Shown: positions 7,654-16,810, numbered from the stretch's first letter. The stretch is 36,693 bases of DNA from an uncultured bacterium (GCA_949293265.1 CASFCK010000016.1:1-36693), one strand, 5' to 3'. Numbers and translations: made by a program. The notes: a model not told the origin generated them from the sequence alone.

Positions 7654-8573
7654 TTCTTCTCCTTAATAATAGTATTTAACATCCTAATATAATTATCATA
7701 TCTACTTTGCTTAACATTTATACCAATTTCTTCAATAACCGCACAACCAAGCGTATTTTTAATATGTAAGCAATCTTTAAATTTACACTTATATTTGTTG
7801 AATTCAATAAAATAATCTTTTAGTTCGTCTTTATTTATACTTTGTAAATCCAATTTAGAAAAACCTGGCGTGTCACCTAAAAAACCATTCTTAAAATGGT
7901 ATAAACTAGCAATACGCGTAGTATGTTTACCTCTTCCTAATGCTTTAGATATTTCAGCTGTTTTTAAGGTGAAGCCTGGTATGATTGCGTTAATTAAAGT
8001 TGATTTACCAGCACCAGTTTGACCTGCAACTATTGTTGTTTTTACACTTAATAAATTAACTAATTCATTAGGATAATCTTTTTTACTATTAACATAAAAA
8101 ACTTTATAGTTTAGTTTTTCATAATATGATAGTTCTTCCTTTAAAGAAAATAATTCTTGATCTGTCATTTTATCAATTTTAGAAATTACGATAATTGGCT
8201 CAATATTTTGTTTTAAAATATTTACTAAAAATAAGTCTAATAAATAGAAAGAAAAATCAGGCTCTTTAGCCGCAAAAACTAATAGTATTTGATCTACATT
8301 TGCAACATCTGGTCTAATCAAACTATTTTTACGAGGATATAAGCTAGTTATTAGCTCATCTTCTATTTCACAATAATCACCTACTTTAGGTGATAATTTG
8401 ACATTGCTTGTTTCAACTTTGTTTTTATATTTATTTTTTTGAATTTGAAAATCACTATCTTTATCTACACGGTAGTTTCTTAACCTACCTGCACAACGAT
8501 AAAATTTTGTTAAGTTGTTTTCGGTATAAACTTCATATTGGCCACTATTGATTGATATTATTCTTCCCTTCAT
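7650..8573 (-). CDS. rsgA: Ribosome small subunit-dependent GTPase RsgA, 307 aa
   Basis: RsgA is a circularly permuted GTPase that checks late maturation of the 30S ribosomal subunit. In order there is an N-terminal OB-fold region (1-90, longer than usual because of a Lys-rich insert near 35-60), the G4 motif SKID at 131-134, the P-loop GQTGAGKST at 184-192, the G3 motif DTPG at 234-237, and a C-terminal zinc knuckle with Cys263, Cys268, His270 and Cys277. The order G4-G1-G3 shows the permutation. Its ATG overlaps the rlmN stop by four bases (ATGA), and its stop overlaps the rpe start. Confidence 0.95.
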   Translation of the reverse strand: MKGRIISINSGQYEVYTENNLTKFYRCAGRLRNYRVDKDSDFQIQKNKYKNKVETSNVKLSPKVGDYCEIEDELITSLYPRKNSLIRPDVANVDQILLVFAAKEPDFSFYLLDLFLVNILKQNIEPIIVISKIDKMTDQELFSLKEELSYYEKLNYKVFYVNSKKDYPNELVNLLSVKTTIVAGQTGAGKSTLINAIIPGFTLKTAEISKALGRGKHTTRIASLYHFKNGFLGDTPGFSKLDLQSINKDELKDYFIEFNKYKCKFKDCLHIKNTLGCAVIEEIGINVKQSRYDNYIRMLNTIIKEKK

Positions 8574-9592
8574 TGTAAATATTTACTCCTAAGTTGACCA
8601 CATGCAGCAGCAATATCACTGCCTTGTTCTTTTCTTAAAGTTACGTTTATACCTTGTTTTTTTAAAGCGTCATAAAACAATCTTTGTCTTTCTATTGTTG
8701 ATCTTTTAAAAGGATTTTCTAAGACTTCATTATAAGGAATTAAATTAACATAAGCGTTCATTCCCCTTAATAAGTTAGCTAATTCTTTAGCTTCTTTTAG
8801 ATTGTCATTAACATTATTAATTAAAATGTATTCAATTGTAATCCTTCTATTAGTTTTATTATAATAATATCTTAAAGCTTTAAATAATTCTTCAATATTA
8901 TATGATCTGTTAATAGGCATTAACTTATTTCTTAATTCATTGTTTGGAGCATGTAAGCTTATTGCTAAATTTATTTGTAAAGGGAAATCTGCAAACTCAT
9001 AAATTTTTGGAACTAATCCACATGTTGAAACCGTTAAATGTCTTTGACCGATTTCTAAACCCAATGGATGATTAACGATGTTTAAGAACTTTAATAAGTT
9101 TAAATAATTATCAAATGGTTCACCTATTCCCATTACAACGATATGGGTAATTTTAATTCCTGTTAATTTTTCTACCGTTAATACTTGTAAAACCATTTCA
9201 GATACTTCTAAATTTCTAACTTTTTTCTTTAAACCAGATGCACAAAACATACATCCCATATTGCATCCAACTTGACTTGTAACGCATAGGGAATAGCCAT
9301 ATTCTTGATGCATTAAAACTGTTTCAATCAAGTTTTCGTCAGCTAATTTAAATAAAAATTTAGTTGTTCCATCGTGTGAAACATTCTTTGTTACACATTC
9401 TATACTAGGAATAATAAAATCTTGATTTAATTTTTCTTGCAGTGCTTTTTTTATATCGCTCATTAAATAAAAATCAGTAACTTTTTTACGATAAAGCCAA
9501 TTTATTAGCTGTTTAGAGCGAAATGTTTTTTCATTAATGCTTAAAAAATAATTATTAAAATCTTCTTCTGTAAAATTATATATATCAAACAT
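8570..9592 (-). CDS. rlmN: Dual-specificity 23S rRNA/tRNA adenine-C2 methyltransferase RlmN, 340 aa
   Basis: RlmN is a radical-SAM enzyme that methylates C2 of A2503 in 23S rRNA and A37 of some tRNAs. The iron-sulfur motif CxxxCxxC is at Cys110, Cys114 and Cys117 (GCNMGCMFCASG). The methyl-carrying cysteine is likely Cys331 in AAACGQL near the C-terminus. GIGEPFDNY is the SAM-contact GEP motif. A GGAGG lies seven bases before the ATG and overlaps the end of the permease gene. In many Firmicutes prpC and prkC lie between rlmN and rsgA; here the two genes overlap directly. Confidence 0.95.
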   Translation of the reverse strand: MFDIYNFTEEDFNNYFLSINEKTFRSKQLINWLYRKKVTDFYLMSDIKKALQEKLNQDFIIPSIECVTKNVSHDGTTKFLFKLADENLIETVLMHQEYGYSLCVTSQVGCNMGCMFCASGLKKKVRNLEVSEMVLQVLTVEKLTGIKITHIVVMGIGEPFDNYLNLLKFLNIVNHPLGLEIGQRHLTVSTCGLVPKIYEFADFPLQINLAISLHAPNNELRNKLMPINRSYNIEELFKALRYYYNKTNRRITIEYILINNVNDNLKEAKELANLLRGMNAYVNLIPYNEVLENPFKRSTIERQRLFYDALKKQGINVTLRKEQGSDIAAACGQLRSKYLQ

Positions 9593-9602
9593 TTTAGACC
9601 TC

Positions 9603-11912
9603 CTAATCTACAGCTTTTAATGACTCAACCATTTCTACCTTTCTAACAAAAGTAGACATAATAACATTTACTATAGTTCCAAATACTGTCGTTAATAAGA
9701 CAGTATATATATAAGATGAAGAATCAATTTTATAAATATATGATAATAAAGGGTTTTCATTTATAACTAAGACCGCATACATTAAAGGATATCCTAAAGC
9801 TAAGCCTATTAATGAAGCGAAAACAGTTAAAATGACTATTTCTAATAAGAAGGAAAAGGCAATTTCTTTTATAGTAAAGCCTAAAACTTTTAAAGTGGCA
9901 ATATCCTTAATTCTTTCTTTAAAATTAAGTAATGCTAAATTATATAAAACTACTATAGCTAGTAAGATAGCAAATATTTTAACTGTATTTGTCATAACCC
10001 TAATTGAACTTAATCTATCTTCAGCCTGTAATTTTAAATTATCAATTGTCATACCATAATTAATTCCATCTAATTTTAAAGCCTTTTCTAAAACTAAATC
10101 TTGTTTCGTTTCATCATATAACCTAATCCAACAATTATTTGGTAATAAATCAATTATACCATTAGCGCTAGAAATAAATATACCTTGCGAAAAAGATATA
10201 TCAATAACTTCTGTTATAATTATTTCATAAGCAACCTGATTATAAATAAAAGTGATTTGATCTCCTGCTTTTGCCCCAATTTCTTTAGCCACTTTACTAG
10301 ATATTAAGCAACTTTCTTCATTATATTTAGGAACAAATATTTTACTGTTTTCTGGTAGAATATATAAATATGAAGAAATCATTTTTGACTTTAAAATATT
10401 GACTTGAGTCTTATTATATTCATCGACATCCTTAATTTCTTCGATTGCCATTAGTTCTACCAATTTAGATTCATTACTATTATAACTTAATCCTACATCA
10501 TAAGGGATTAATCTTAATTCTGTGTTAATGCTGTTATCTAGAGTATCTTCGATACCAAAACCGCATAACAATAAAGCTGAACACCCCATAACACCAAAAA
10601 CAACCATTAAGGTACGACTGATTTTTCTTTTCATGTTTCTTAAGGCCATTTTTAAAGTTAAAAAATGGTCTTTTTTAGTTGGTAATCTATCAAATAATGT
10701 TTTTTTCATATGATAGCTATTATCACCTCTAATACTAGAAGCCGGAACTTTCTTTAAAATATTATGAAGGGCTAAAATAGCTGTTAGATAAACTATTATT
10801 ATTAATAGAATTACACTAATTAAATAAAATGGTCTAAAAAAAGGTGTAGATATTGTAGGTAATTGGTATAAAATATTATACTTTTGATTCATTATCGGAG
10901 GAATTATTAGTGGTCCTATAATCATTCCAACAATACTACCGATAATACATAAGATGATAAATATATTTGTATAATGGGCTAATATTTCTAAATTTGAATA
11001 ACCTAATGCTTTTAATAGGCCTATATTTTTTTGTTCTTTATTAATTAATTCAGAAATAGAAGTCAATATTATTAATAAAGCTACTAAATAAAATATAACC
11101 GGGAAAATATATAATAATTTTTTTGCTTGATCAATATCTGATTCAATATTTAGATTAGAAGGTAAGTTTGGTCTTGTTAATGCAAAGAGATTATCATAAT
11201 TAGAACTTATGTATTCAATTATATTTGTAATATTTGGGCTTTTAATTAAGATTTGATTATACAAACTAGGTAAGAGTGATAAAAATATATCTTCGCCGAT
11301 TAAATTATTAGAATATTGACATAAACTTTTAGCGATAGCTTTTTCACCAATATAGATAAAACTTGATAGATATTCACTATTATCTAGTGCTTCAGGGTGA
11401 GTCATAGTACCTGAAATAACAAATTCTAAATTAACATCAGTAAAACTGTTGTTAAAAAGACTAATTTCCGGAATATTAAATATAAACGTCTCGCCTACTT
11501 CTAATTCATTACGAATTAAAAAGTTTTCATCAACTAAAACCATATCACTAGTTAATGTTTCAACTGACATATATGCAGGCTTAGAAATTGTAGAATTGTC
11601 ATTAAATGTTGCGACTAAACCATTTTTTGAATTAATTATTCCGTTTAAATATAGTCTTTCTTCATAATCTACATTTTCTGTATCTAAATAATTAGTTATT
11701 TCTTTATTATTGCTATTTGTCAAAACTATTCCATCAGCCATATTACTTAATTCATAAATATGGTTAACTTTATATTTAAAATCTTGCCAATTTGCATAAA
11801 TACCTGTAAATAAAGATACTGCTAAAATAGCTATGATAATTACTGTTATATATTGTTTAATATTTTCTTTAATTTCTCTTAGACCTTTTTTTAACAAGAC
11901 ATCTTTTACCAT
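9603..11912 (-). CDS. FtsX/MacB-type ABC transporter permease, 769 aa
   Basis: This is the membrane subunit of an ABC transporter of the type VII (FtsX/MacB/LolC) group. It has two FtsX repeats: a first membrane span near residues 20-40, a large extracytoplasmic domain (about 41-265), three spans (about 268-390), a cytoplasmic linker, a further span near 435-455, a second extracytoplasmic domain (about 460-640), and three C-terminal spans. The EQKNIGLLKALGYS and KDIATLKVLGFT segments are the coupling helices that contact the ATPase. Such proteins act as mechanotransmitters for peptide, lipoprotein or drug export rather than as classical importers. The substrate is not evident. The gene start overlaps the ATPase stop by seven bases. 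Confidence 0.88.
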   Translation of the reverse strand: MVKDVLLKKGLREIKENIKQYITVIIIAILAVSLFTGIYANWQDFKYKVNHIYELSNMADGIVLTNSNNKEITNYLDTENVDYEERLYLNGIINSKNGLVATFNDNSTISKPAYMSVETLTSDMVLVDENFLIRNELEVGETFIFNIPEISLFNNSFTDVNLEFVISGTMTHPEALDNSEYLSSFIYIGEKAIAKSLCQYSNNLIGEDIFLSLLPSLYNQILIKSPNITNIIEYISSNYDNLFALTRPNLPSNLNIESDIDQAKKLLYIFPVIFYLVALLIILTSISELINKEQKNIGLLKALGYSNLEILAHYTNIFIILCIIGSIVGMIIGPLIIPPIMNQKYNILYQLPTISTPFFRPFYLISVILLIIIVYLTAILALHNILKKVPASSIRGDNSYHMKKTLFDRLPTKKDHFLTLKMALRNMKRKISRTLMVVFGVMGCSALLLCGFGIEDTLDNSINTELRLIPYDVGLSYNSNESKLVELMAIEEIKDVDEYNKTQVNILKSKMISSYLYILPENSKIFVPKYNEESCLISSKVAKEIGAKAGDQITFIYNQVAYEIIITEVIDISFSQGIFISSANGIIDLLPNNCWIRLYDETKQDLVLEKALKLDGINYGMTIDNLKLQAEDRLSSIRVMTNTVKIFAILLAIVVLYNLALLNFKERIKDIATLKVLGFTIKEIAFSFLLEIVILTVFASLIGLALGYPLMYAVLVINENPLLSYIYKIDSSSYIYTVLLTTVFGTIVNVIMSTFVRKVEMVESLKAVD

Positions 11913-12607
11913 ACTATTTCACTGACTTCCTTAATATCCTTATTTAATTCATCTTTAATAATTTTACCATCATTAATATGAATAATACGGTCAGCCACTT
12001 GAGCTATTTTAGCATTATGCGTAACCACTATTACAGCACTATCTTCTGTTTTAGCTAAATCTTTTAACAATTGAATTATATTTTTACCTGTTTTACTATC
12101 TAATGCCCCTGTAGGTTCATCACATAATAGTATTTCTGGTTTCTTCACTAAAGCACGAGCTATACTAACTCTTTGTTGTTCACCACCTGATAGAGTAGAT
12201 GGGAAATTATTTATTCTATCTTTTAATCCAACTTTATTCAAAACATCTAATGGATCTAAAGTATTATTTAAATATTTAGTTGCTAAGATTACATTTTCTA
12301 AAGCTGTAAGGTTATTCATCAAATTATAAAACTGAAAAACAAAGCCTATTTTTTCTCTTCTAAAACGAGCTAATTCTTTGTTGTTATACTTACATACATC
12401 ATTACCATTTATTAAATATGAACCACTAGTAGCAACATCCATTCCACCTAATATATTTAAAACTGTGGTTTTGCCTGCTCCACTTGGTCCTAATATTACT
12501 ACAAATTCTTTTTTGTTTAAGTCTATATTAATATCATCAAGTGCTTTTACTAATGTTTCATTTTCACCATAATATTTACAAATATTATTTAAACTTATAT
12601 ATGACAT
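11906..12607 (-). CDS. ABC transporter ATP-binding protein (LolD/MacB type), 233 aa
   Basis: This is the ATPase partner of the permease. All nucleotide-binding motifs are visible: Walker A GPSGAGKTT (about 40-48), Q-loop in FVFQFYNLM, signature LSGGEQQRVSIARAL, Walker B LLCDEPTGALDS and the switch His in VVTHN. The sequence type, with the short GDE-like insert and the GALDS after Walker B, is that of LolD/MacB/SalX proteins. It starts two bases after the pheT stop, with GAGGTAGGT inside the pheT end as ribosome binding site. It is therefore part of the T-box-led cluster. Confidence 0.92.
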   Translation of the reverse strand: MSYISLNNICKYYGENETLVKALDDINIDLNKKEFVVILGPSGAGKTTVLNILGGMDVATSGSYLINGNDVCKYNNKELARFRREKIGFVFQFYNLMNNLTALENVILATKYLNNTLDPLDVLNKVGLKDRINNFPSTLSGGEQQRVSIARALVKKPEILLCDEPTGALDSKTGKNIIQLLKDLAKTEDSAVIVVTHNAKIAQVADRIIHINDGKIIKDELNKDIKEVSEIVW

Positions 12608-12609
12608 AC

Positions 12610-14982
12610 CTACCTCAATTTAGCTTTAAAGTAAAAATCTAAACGATTTAATAGTGAGTTTATAATTTTATCTACATCTTTAGTTTCTAAAGTTTTTTCT
12701 TTATCATTAAATAACATCTTTATAGCTAATGATTTCTTATTTTCACCTAAACTATCATCCTCATATAAATCAAAGACATCAAGATTAATTAGATACTTTT
12801 TAGTTACCATTTTAACTACATCTAAAACTTCTTTTGCGGTTACATTTTTATCTATAACTATTGCTAAATCGCGCTCTATTGAAGGATATTTAGAAATCAC
12901 ACTATATTTTATTTCGCTAGCATAATCTAACACTTTATCTAAGTTTAATTCAAATACATATGTTTCCTTTAGATCATGTTCTTTTCTGAATTTAGGATGA
13001 ATTCCTGCAATAAAGCCAACATATAAATCATTTATATATATCTTAGCTGCTAAACCTGGGTGATAAGTGTTTTTTATATCTTTATATGCTTCATATCTAA
13101 ATTCGATATTTAGCTTTGAAGCTAATAAATCTAATATGCCTTTAACAAAGAAGAAATCTATTTTTTGACTTTTACCTTGCCATAAGTTAGCACTAAATGT
13201 TCCACTAAAACCGCCTGCTAACATTAATTCTTCATTTGTTAAAGTATATCTCTTTCCTATTTCAAACAAGGCTAAATCGCTATTTTGTCTTGCTAAATTG
13301 TAATTAATAGCATTAATAATTCCATTTAATACGCTAATACGCATATATGCTCGGTCGTTAGTTAATGGCATTAAAACTTTAATTGGATTTTCTATTTCTT
13401 CAACATTATATAAGTTTAAAGTTTCTTGACTCACTAATGAATAAGAAACAGTTTCATTTAAGCCTAAATTAGCAAGTAGCGTTCTAATACTTCTAATATA
13501 ATTTTGTTTTGTTGTTAAATGTCCTACTTCTTGGGATAAGGAATTTGTAGTTGGAATGTTTTCATAACCAATCATTCTAGCTATATCCTCACAAATGTCA
13601 GCAAAAAAGTTTTCTAAATCCATTCTTCGAGCTGGAATTTCGATATGGTAAGTTAAATTTTCTTTTTTATAGTCATATCTAAGACGATCAAAAATGGCTT
13701 CAATTTCTAGATCTGTTAAATTAGTTCCTAAAAAATTATTAATTTTATTAGTTGTAACATCAACATATTTAGCGGTATATGGTTTTCTTACTACTTTTAT
13801 GATATTACCAACTACTACCCCACCTGCTAAATCTATTATTAATTGACTTGCCATATTTAAAGCTCTTTCTATTCTTGATTGACAAGCTGTTCTTTCAAAT
13901 CTCATAGATGCTTCGCTTTTGAGATTTAGACGACTAGATGTTTTTCTAATAGCCATTGGATCAAACATTGCAGCTTCTAAAACAATACTTGTTGTTTCTG
14001 GTAATACTTCCGAATTTAGACCACCCATTATACCACCTAAACCGATTGGTTTTTTGCCATCAGTTATTAAAATATCATTAGGCTCTAATTCTCTTTTTAC
14101 TTCATCTAAAGTTGTAAATTCTTTAATATCTTTAGCTTCTTTTATAACAATGTTATTGCCAACAAAATTATGATCGTAGGCATGCATCGGCTCACCTAAG
14201 GCAATCATAACGTAATTAGTTATATCAACGACGTTATTAATTGGTCTTATTCCTGATGCGATTAAACGCATTTTTAACCACATAGGTGATTCTTTTATCG
14301 TTATTCCTTCTATTAATCTAGCTTGATATTCATAACATAGATCTGTTTCAATTTGAACTTTAATAGGATTTAACATTTTAGTTTCCTTTACTTGATAAAT
14401 AGGAATATATAAATCACGATCTAAAGCACTAGCTACATCATATGCTACACCTTCAATTGATAACAAATCAGAACGATTACTTGTAAGTTCTAAATCTATA
14501 ATAGTATCATCTAATCCTAAGGCTTTAATTGCATCTTCTCCAACTTTTGCATCAGCTGGTAAAACATATATCCCTGCTTTATACTTTTCATCTATTAAAC
14601 GTTCTTCAATACCAAGCTCACTAAGTGAACAAATCATACCACTAGATTCTACCCCTCTAACCTTGCTAACCTTAATAGTTCCGCCTGGTAATATAGCTCC
14701 TGGTAGTGCTACTATAACTTTTTGATTTGCTGCTACGTTAGGTGCACCGCAAACAATAGTTTTTATTTCTTGTCCAACATTAACTTCGCAGATATGTAAA
14801 TGGTCGCTATTTGGGTGATTTTGGCAGGTTTTAACTTCACCAACAACTAAATTTGTGGCTGATGATAGTTTGCTCATTGTTTCAATTTCTGAAACATGTA
14901 GTGATATTTGATTATATAATTCTTCTTCACTTATATCAGCTAAATCAACATAGTCTTTTAACCAATTTAATGAAACTCTCAT
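12610..14982 (-). CDS. pheT: Phenylalanyl-tRNA synthetase beta subunit, 790 aa
   Basis: PheT is the large subunit of the alpha2-beta2 synthetase that charges tRNA-Phe, and it also carries the editing site. Visible domains in order: the N-terminal EMAP-like tRNA-binding domain (about 39-150, with VGEVKTCQNHPNSDHLHICEV), the B3/B4 editing region (about 210-390), B5 (about 400-470), the catalytic-like core with ENPIKVLMPL, and the C-terminal FDX-ACB domain (KYPSIERDLAIVIDK onward) that grips the tRNA anticodon stem. Length is close to the usual 800. The ATG overlaps the pheS stop by one base (TAATG), showing translational coupling. Confidence 0.97.
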   Translation of the reverse strand: MRVSLNWLKDYVDLADISEEELYNQISLHVSEIETMSKLSSATNLVVGEVKTCQNHPNSDHLHICEVNVGQEIKTIVCGAPNVAANQKVIVALPGAILPGGTIKVSKVRGVESSGMICSLSELGIEERLIDEKYKAGIYVLPADAKVGEDAIKALGLDDTIIDLELTSNRSDLLSIEGVAYDVASALDRDLYIPIYQVKETKMLNPIKVQIETDLCYEYQARLIEGITIKESPMWLKMRLIASGIRPINNVVDITNYVMIALGEPMHAYDHNFVGNNIVIKEAKDIKEFTTLDEVKRELEPNDILITDGKKPIGLGGIMGGLNSEVLPETTSIVLEAAMFDPMAIRKTSSRLNLKSEASMRFERTACQSRIERALNMASQLIIDLAGGVVVGNIIKVVRKPYTAKYVDVTTNKINNFLGTNLTDLEIEAIFDRLRYDYKKENLTYHIEIPARRMDLENFFADICEDIARMIGYENIPTTNSLSQEVGHLTTKQNYIRSIRTLLANLGLNETVSYSLVSQETLNLYNVEEIENPIKVLMPLTNDRAYMRISVLNGIINAINYNLARQNSDLALFEIGKRYTLTNEELMLAGGFSGTFSANLWQGKSQKIDFFFVKGILDLLASKLNIEFRYEAYKDIKNTYHPGLAAKIYINDLYVGFIAGIHPKFRKEHDLKETYVFELNLDKVLDYASEIKYSVISKYPSIERDLAIVIDKNVTAKEVLDVVKMVTKKYLINLDVFDLYEDDSLGENKKSLAIKMLFNDKEKTLETKDVDKIINSLLNRLDFYFKAKLR

Positions 14983-15995
14983 TATTTAACCCCCTTGAAT
15001 TCTTTTAAGAAACGTAAATCATTATTATAGAAATTTCTAATGTCTTCTATTCCATATTTTAACATAGTTATTCTTTCTATTCCGACCCCAAAAGCAAAGC
15101 CTTGTATTTCATTTGGATCATAACCACACATTTCTAAAACATGATGATTTACCATCCCAGCTCCTAATATTTCTATCCAACCTGTATTTTTACACATTGA
15201 ACAACCTTTTCCACCGCATTTATGACAAGAAACATCTACTTCAACAGATGGTTCAGTAAATGGAAAATAAGAAGGACGAAGTCTAATTTTTCGATCTTCA
15301 CCTAACATTTTCTTAGCCATTTCTAATAATGCACCTTTCAAATCTGCTAAAGTAATATTATGTCCTAAGACTAAGCCTTCACATTGCATAAATTGATGAG
15401 AGTGAGTCGCATCATCGGCATCACGACGATAGGTTTTACCTGGGCAAATGATTTTAATCGGTTTACCCTTTTTTTCTAACATTGTTCTTACTTGAACTGG
15501 TGATGTTTGACTTCTTAATAATAATTCTGGATTAATATAAAACGTGTCTTGCATATCTCTAGCTGGATGACCCTTTGGTAAGTTTAATTTTTCAAAACAG
15601 TATTCGTCCGTTTCGATTTCTGGTCCTTCAGCTACTTCATAACCTAAACCTATATATAAATTTTCCAAATCGATAATTGTTTGATTAAGAGGATGAATAG
15701 TTCCTAAATTAAATTTATAACTTGGCATTGTTACATCTTTTGTTTCTTTAATTATTTCTTCATTAATTAAAGCTTCTTTTAATTCATTCTCTTTAGCTAA
15801 TAATAATGACTCTATTTCTTTTTTTAAGATATTTATTTCTTGTCCTAATTGCTTTTTTTCTTCAGGAGAAAGACTTTTCATATCTTGCATTTTTTGGCTA
15901 ATTAATCCTTTTTTGCCTAAATAATTAGTTTTTAATTGATTTAATTCTACTAAATTGTTGATTTGTTTTAATTCTTCTTTTAATTTTTCAATCAT
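14982..15995 (-). CDS. pheS: Phenylalanyl-tRNA synthetase alpha subunit, 337 aa
   Basis: PheS is the catalytic subunit of phenylalanyl-tRNA synthetase (class II). The N-terminal coiled coil (about 1-90) binds the tRNA; the class II motif 2 region is RDADDATHSHQFMQCEG and motif 3 is GFAFGVGIERITMLKYG. I place the start at the ATG at 15993-15995, with AGGAG seven bases upstream; the frame is open 39 codons further, but this extension runs straight through the T-box and its terminator hairpin and would not be protein. The resulting 337 residues match the family. Expression is controlled by the T-box leader just upstream. Confidence 0.97.
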   Translation of the reverse strand: MIEKLKEELKQINNLVELNQLKTNYLGKKGLISQKMQDMKSLSPEEKKQLGQEINILKKEIESLLLAKENELKEALINEEIIKETKDVTMPSYKFNLGTIHPLNQTIIDLENLYIGLGYEVAEGPEIETDEYCFEKLNLPKGHPARDMQDTFYINPELLLRSQTSPVQVRTMLEKKGKPIKIICPGKTYRRDADDATHSHQFMQCEGLVLGHNITLADLKGALLEMAKKMLGEDRKIRLRPSYFPFTEPSVEVDVSCHKCGGKGCSMCKNTGWIEILGAGMVNHHVLEMCGYDPNEIQGFAFGVGIERITMLKYGIEDIRNFYNNDLRFLKEFKGVK

Positions 15996-16020
15996 ATTTA
16001 TGCTCCTTTTTTCCAAAATA

Positions 16021-16047
16021 AAAAAGTCCTTAGAAAAATCTAAGGAC
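16021..16047 (-). terminator. T-box terminator hairpin
   Basis: An 8-bp perfect stem GTCCTTAG/CTAAGGAC with a 6-base loop is followed by six T on the minus strand, 26 bases before the pheS start codon. It forms when uncharged tRNA-Phe is scarce and competes with the antiterminator containing the T-box core. Confidence 0.93.
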
Positions 16048-16200
16048 GAAAAACCGTGGTACCACCTTAATTCTAGAATAAATTCTAGCCCTCTAAATGT
16101 TAACGCCACCAACGGGTATGATTAGTACCAATTCGAAAAACGAACTTTCAAATGCTGGTAATGAAATATCTCACCACTATTTCTCTCTGTAAATACCACT
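16021..16200 (-). promoter_or_regulatory. T-box leader of pheST
   Basis: The conserved core AAGGTGGTACCACGG is at 16054-16068 (minus strand), directly followed by the terminator hairpin. Its UGGU bulge can pair with the ACCA end of a tRNA that has discriminator A, as tRNA-Phe does. Upstream are an AGAGAG GA-type motif (near 16181-16188), GGTGAGA, and a TTC triplet (16163-16165) followed by ATTACC, which is the expected layout of a specifier loop; TTC is a Phe codon. The sequence between AGTGGTA at about 16194-16200 and TACCA at 16156-16160 is only about 45 bases, shorter than a canonical Stem I. The 5' end of the RNA is uncertain. Confidence 0.92.
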
Positions 16201-16225
16201 ACATTTTACTCTTTTTTTCTAAAAA

Positions 16226-16618
16226 TTAATATCCTCTTCTATTTCTTACTGCACCAGAAATTAAACGTGAAACTAACCAAATAATAAATGGAATTACAAA
16301 TAAGCAAATACATTGGATCATTGTATCATTTTCAGCGATAAATTTTACACTTTGCATACTTTCATGACGCATAACAACTGTAGATACTTGAAGTGGTAAT
16401 GCATATGCATAATGACAATATTTTTCCATCCATTCACCGGCATTAACCATCCATTCAGTTGTTCCAGCATAATTTGCAAAAATAAAGTAAACACCTGCCA
16501 TAATAGTATACCATGCAAATGTTACTATTGCCCCGTGAATAAAATTAAACCTTCTTGCAGTGAAAGTACCAAAAAGTAATGGTAAAATAAAACAAATGCA
16601 GCAAATTAATGTAACCAT
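16226..16618 (-). CDS. Unrecognised small membrane protein, 130 aa
   Basis: I do not recognise this protein. It has three hydrophobic spans (about 1-18, 28-50 and 100-120), an extracytoplasmic-looking middle segment (51-99) rich in Trp, Met, His and Tyr (WMVNAGEWMEKYCHYAYALP), four cysteines clustered in the hydrophobic ends, and a basic tail RNRRGY. The ATG has a perfect GGAGG at 8 bases (16627-16631). It lies directly before the pheS T-box, with no visible terminator between, and after the dnaJ terminator. It may be transcribed into the T-box leader or independently. No function is assigned. Confidence 0.75.
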   Translation of the reverse strand: MVTLICCICFILPLLFGTFTARRFNFIHGAIVTFAWYTIMAGVYFIFANYAGTTEWMVNAGEWMEKYCHYAYALPLQVSTVVMRHESMQSVKFIAENDTMIQCICLFVIPFIIWLVSRLISGAVRNRRGY

Positions 16619-16645
16619 AAATCCATCCTCCTATTTATTACCTAT

Positions 16646-16651
16646 ATTATA
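16646..16651 (-). promoter_or_regulatory. -10 box for the 130-aa membrane protein gene
   Basis: A perfect TATAAT on the minus strand lies about 30 bases before the ATG. No clear -35 box is present at 16-18 bases, so this is a partial promoter call. The remaining sequence to the dnaJ terminator is AT-rich without other recognisable signals. Confidence 0.4.
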
Positions 16652-16785
16652 TTATCATTTGCTATAACTTTATGTGAAAAAACTATGAATTGTTAAAAAC
16701 ATAAAATTATTTCTTTAAGGGTATTATACAACAATTATTTTTTAAAATCTATATATAAAATGATATATTTATAAAAAATCAAAAA

Positions 16786-16810
16786 AATAAAAGGCTTTTT
16801 GCCTTTTATT
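16786..16810 (-). terminator. Terminator of the hrcA-dnaJ operon
   Basis: A perfect 10-bp stem AATAAAAGGC/GCCTTTTATT with a 5-base loop is followed by a T run on the minus strand. The dnaJ stop codon (16806-16808) lies inside the upstream arm. Confidence 0.9.

Noticed and set aside
15996-16112. 39-codon N-terminal extension of pheS
   Set aside because: It is a translation of the T-box core and terminator; the ATG at 15995 has a good Shine-Dalgarno and matches family length.
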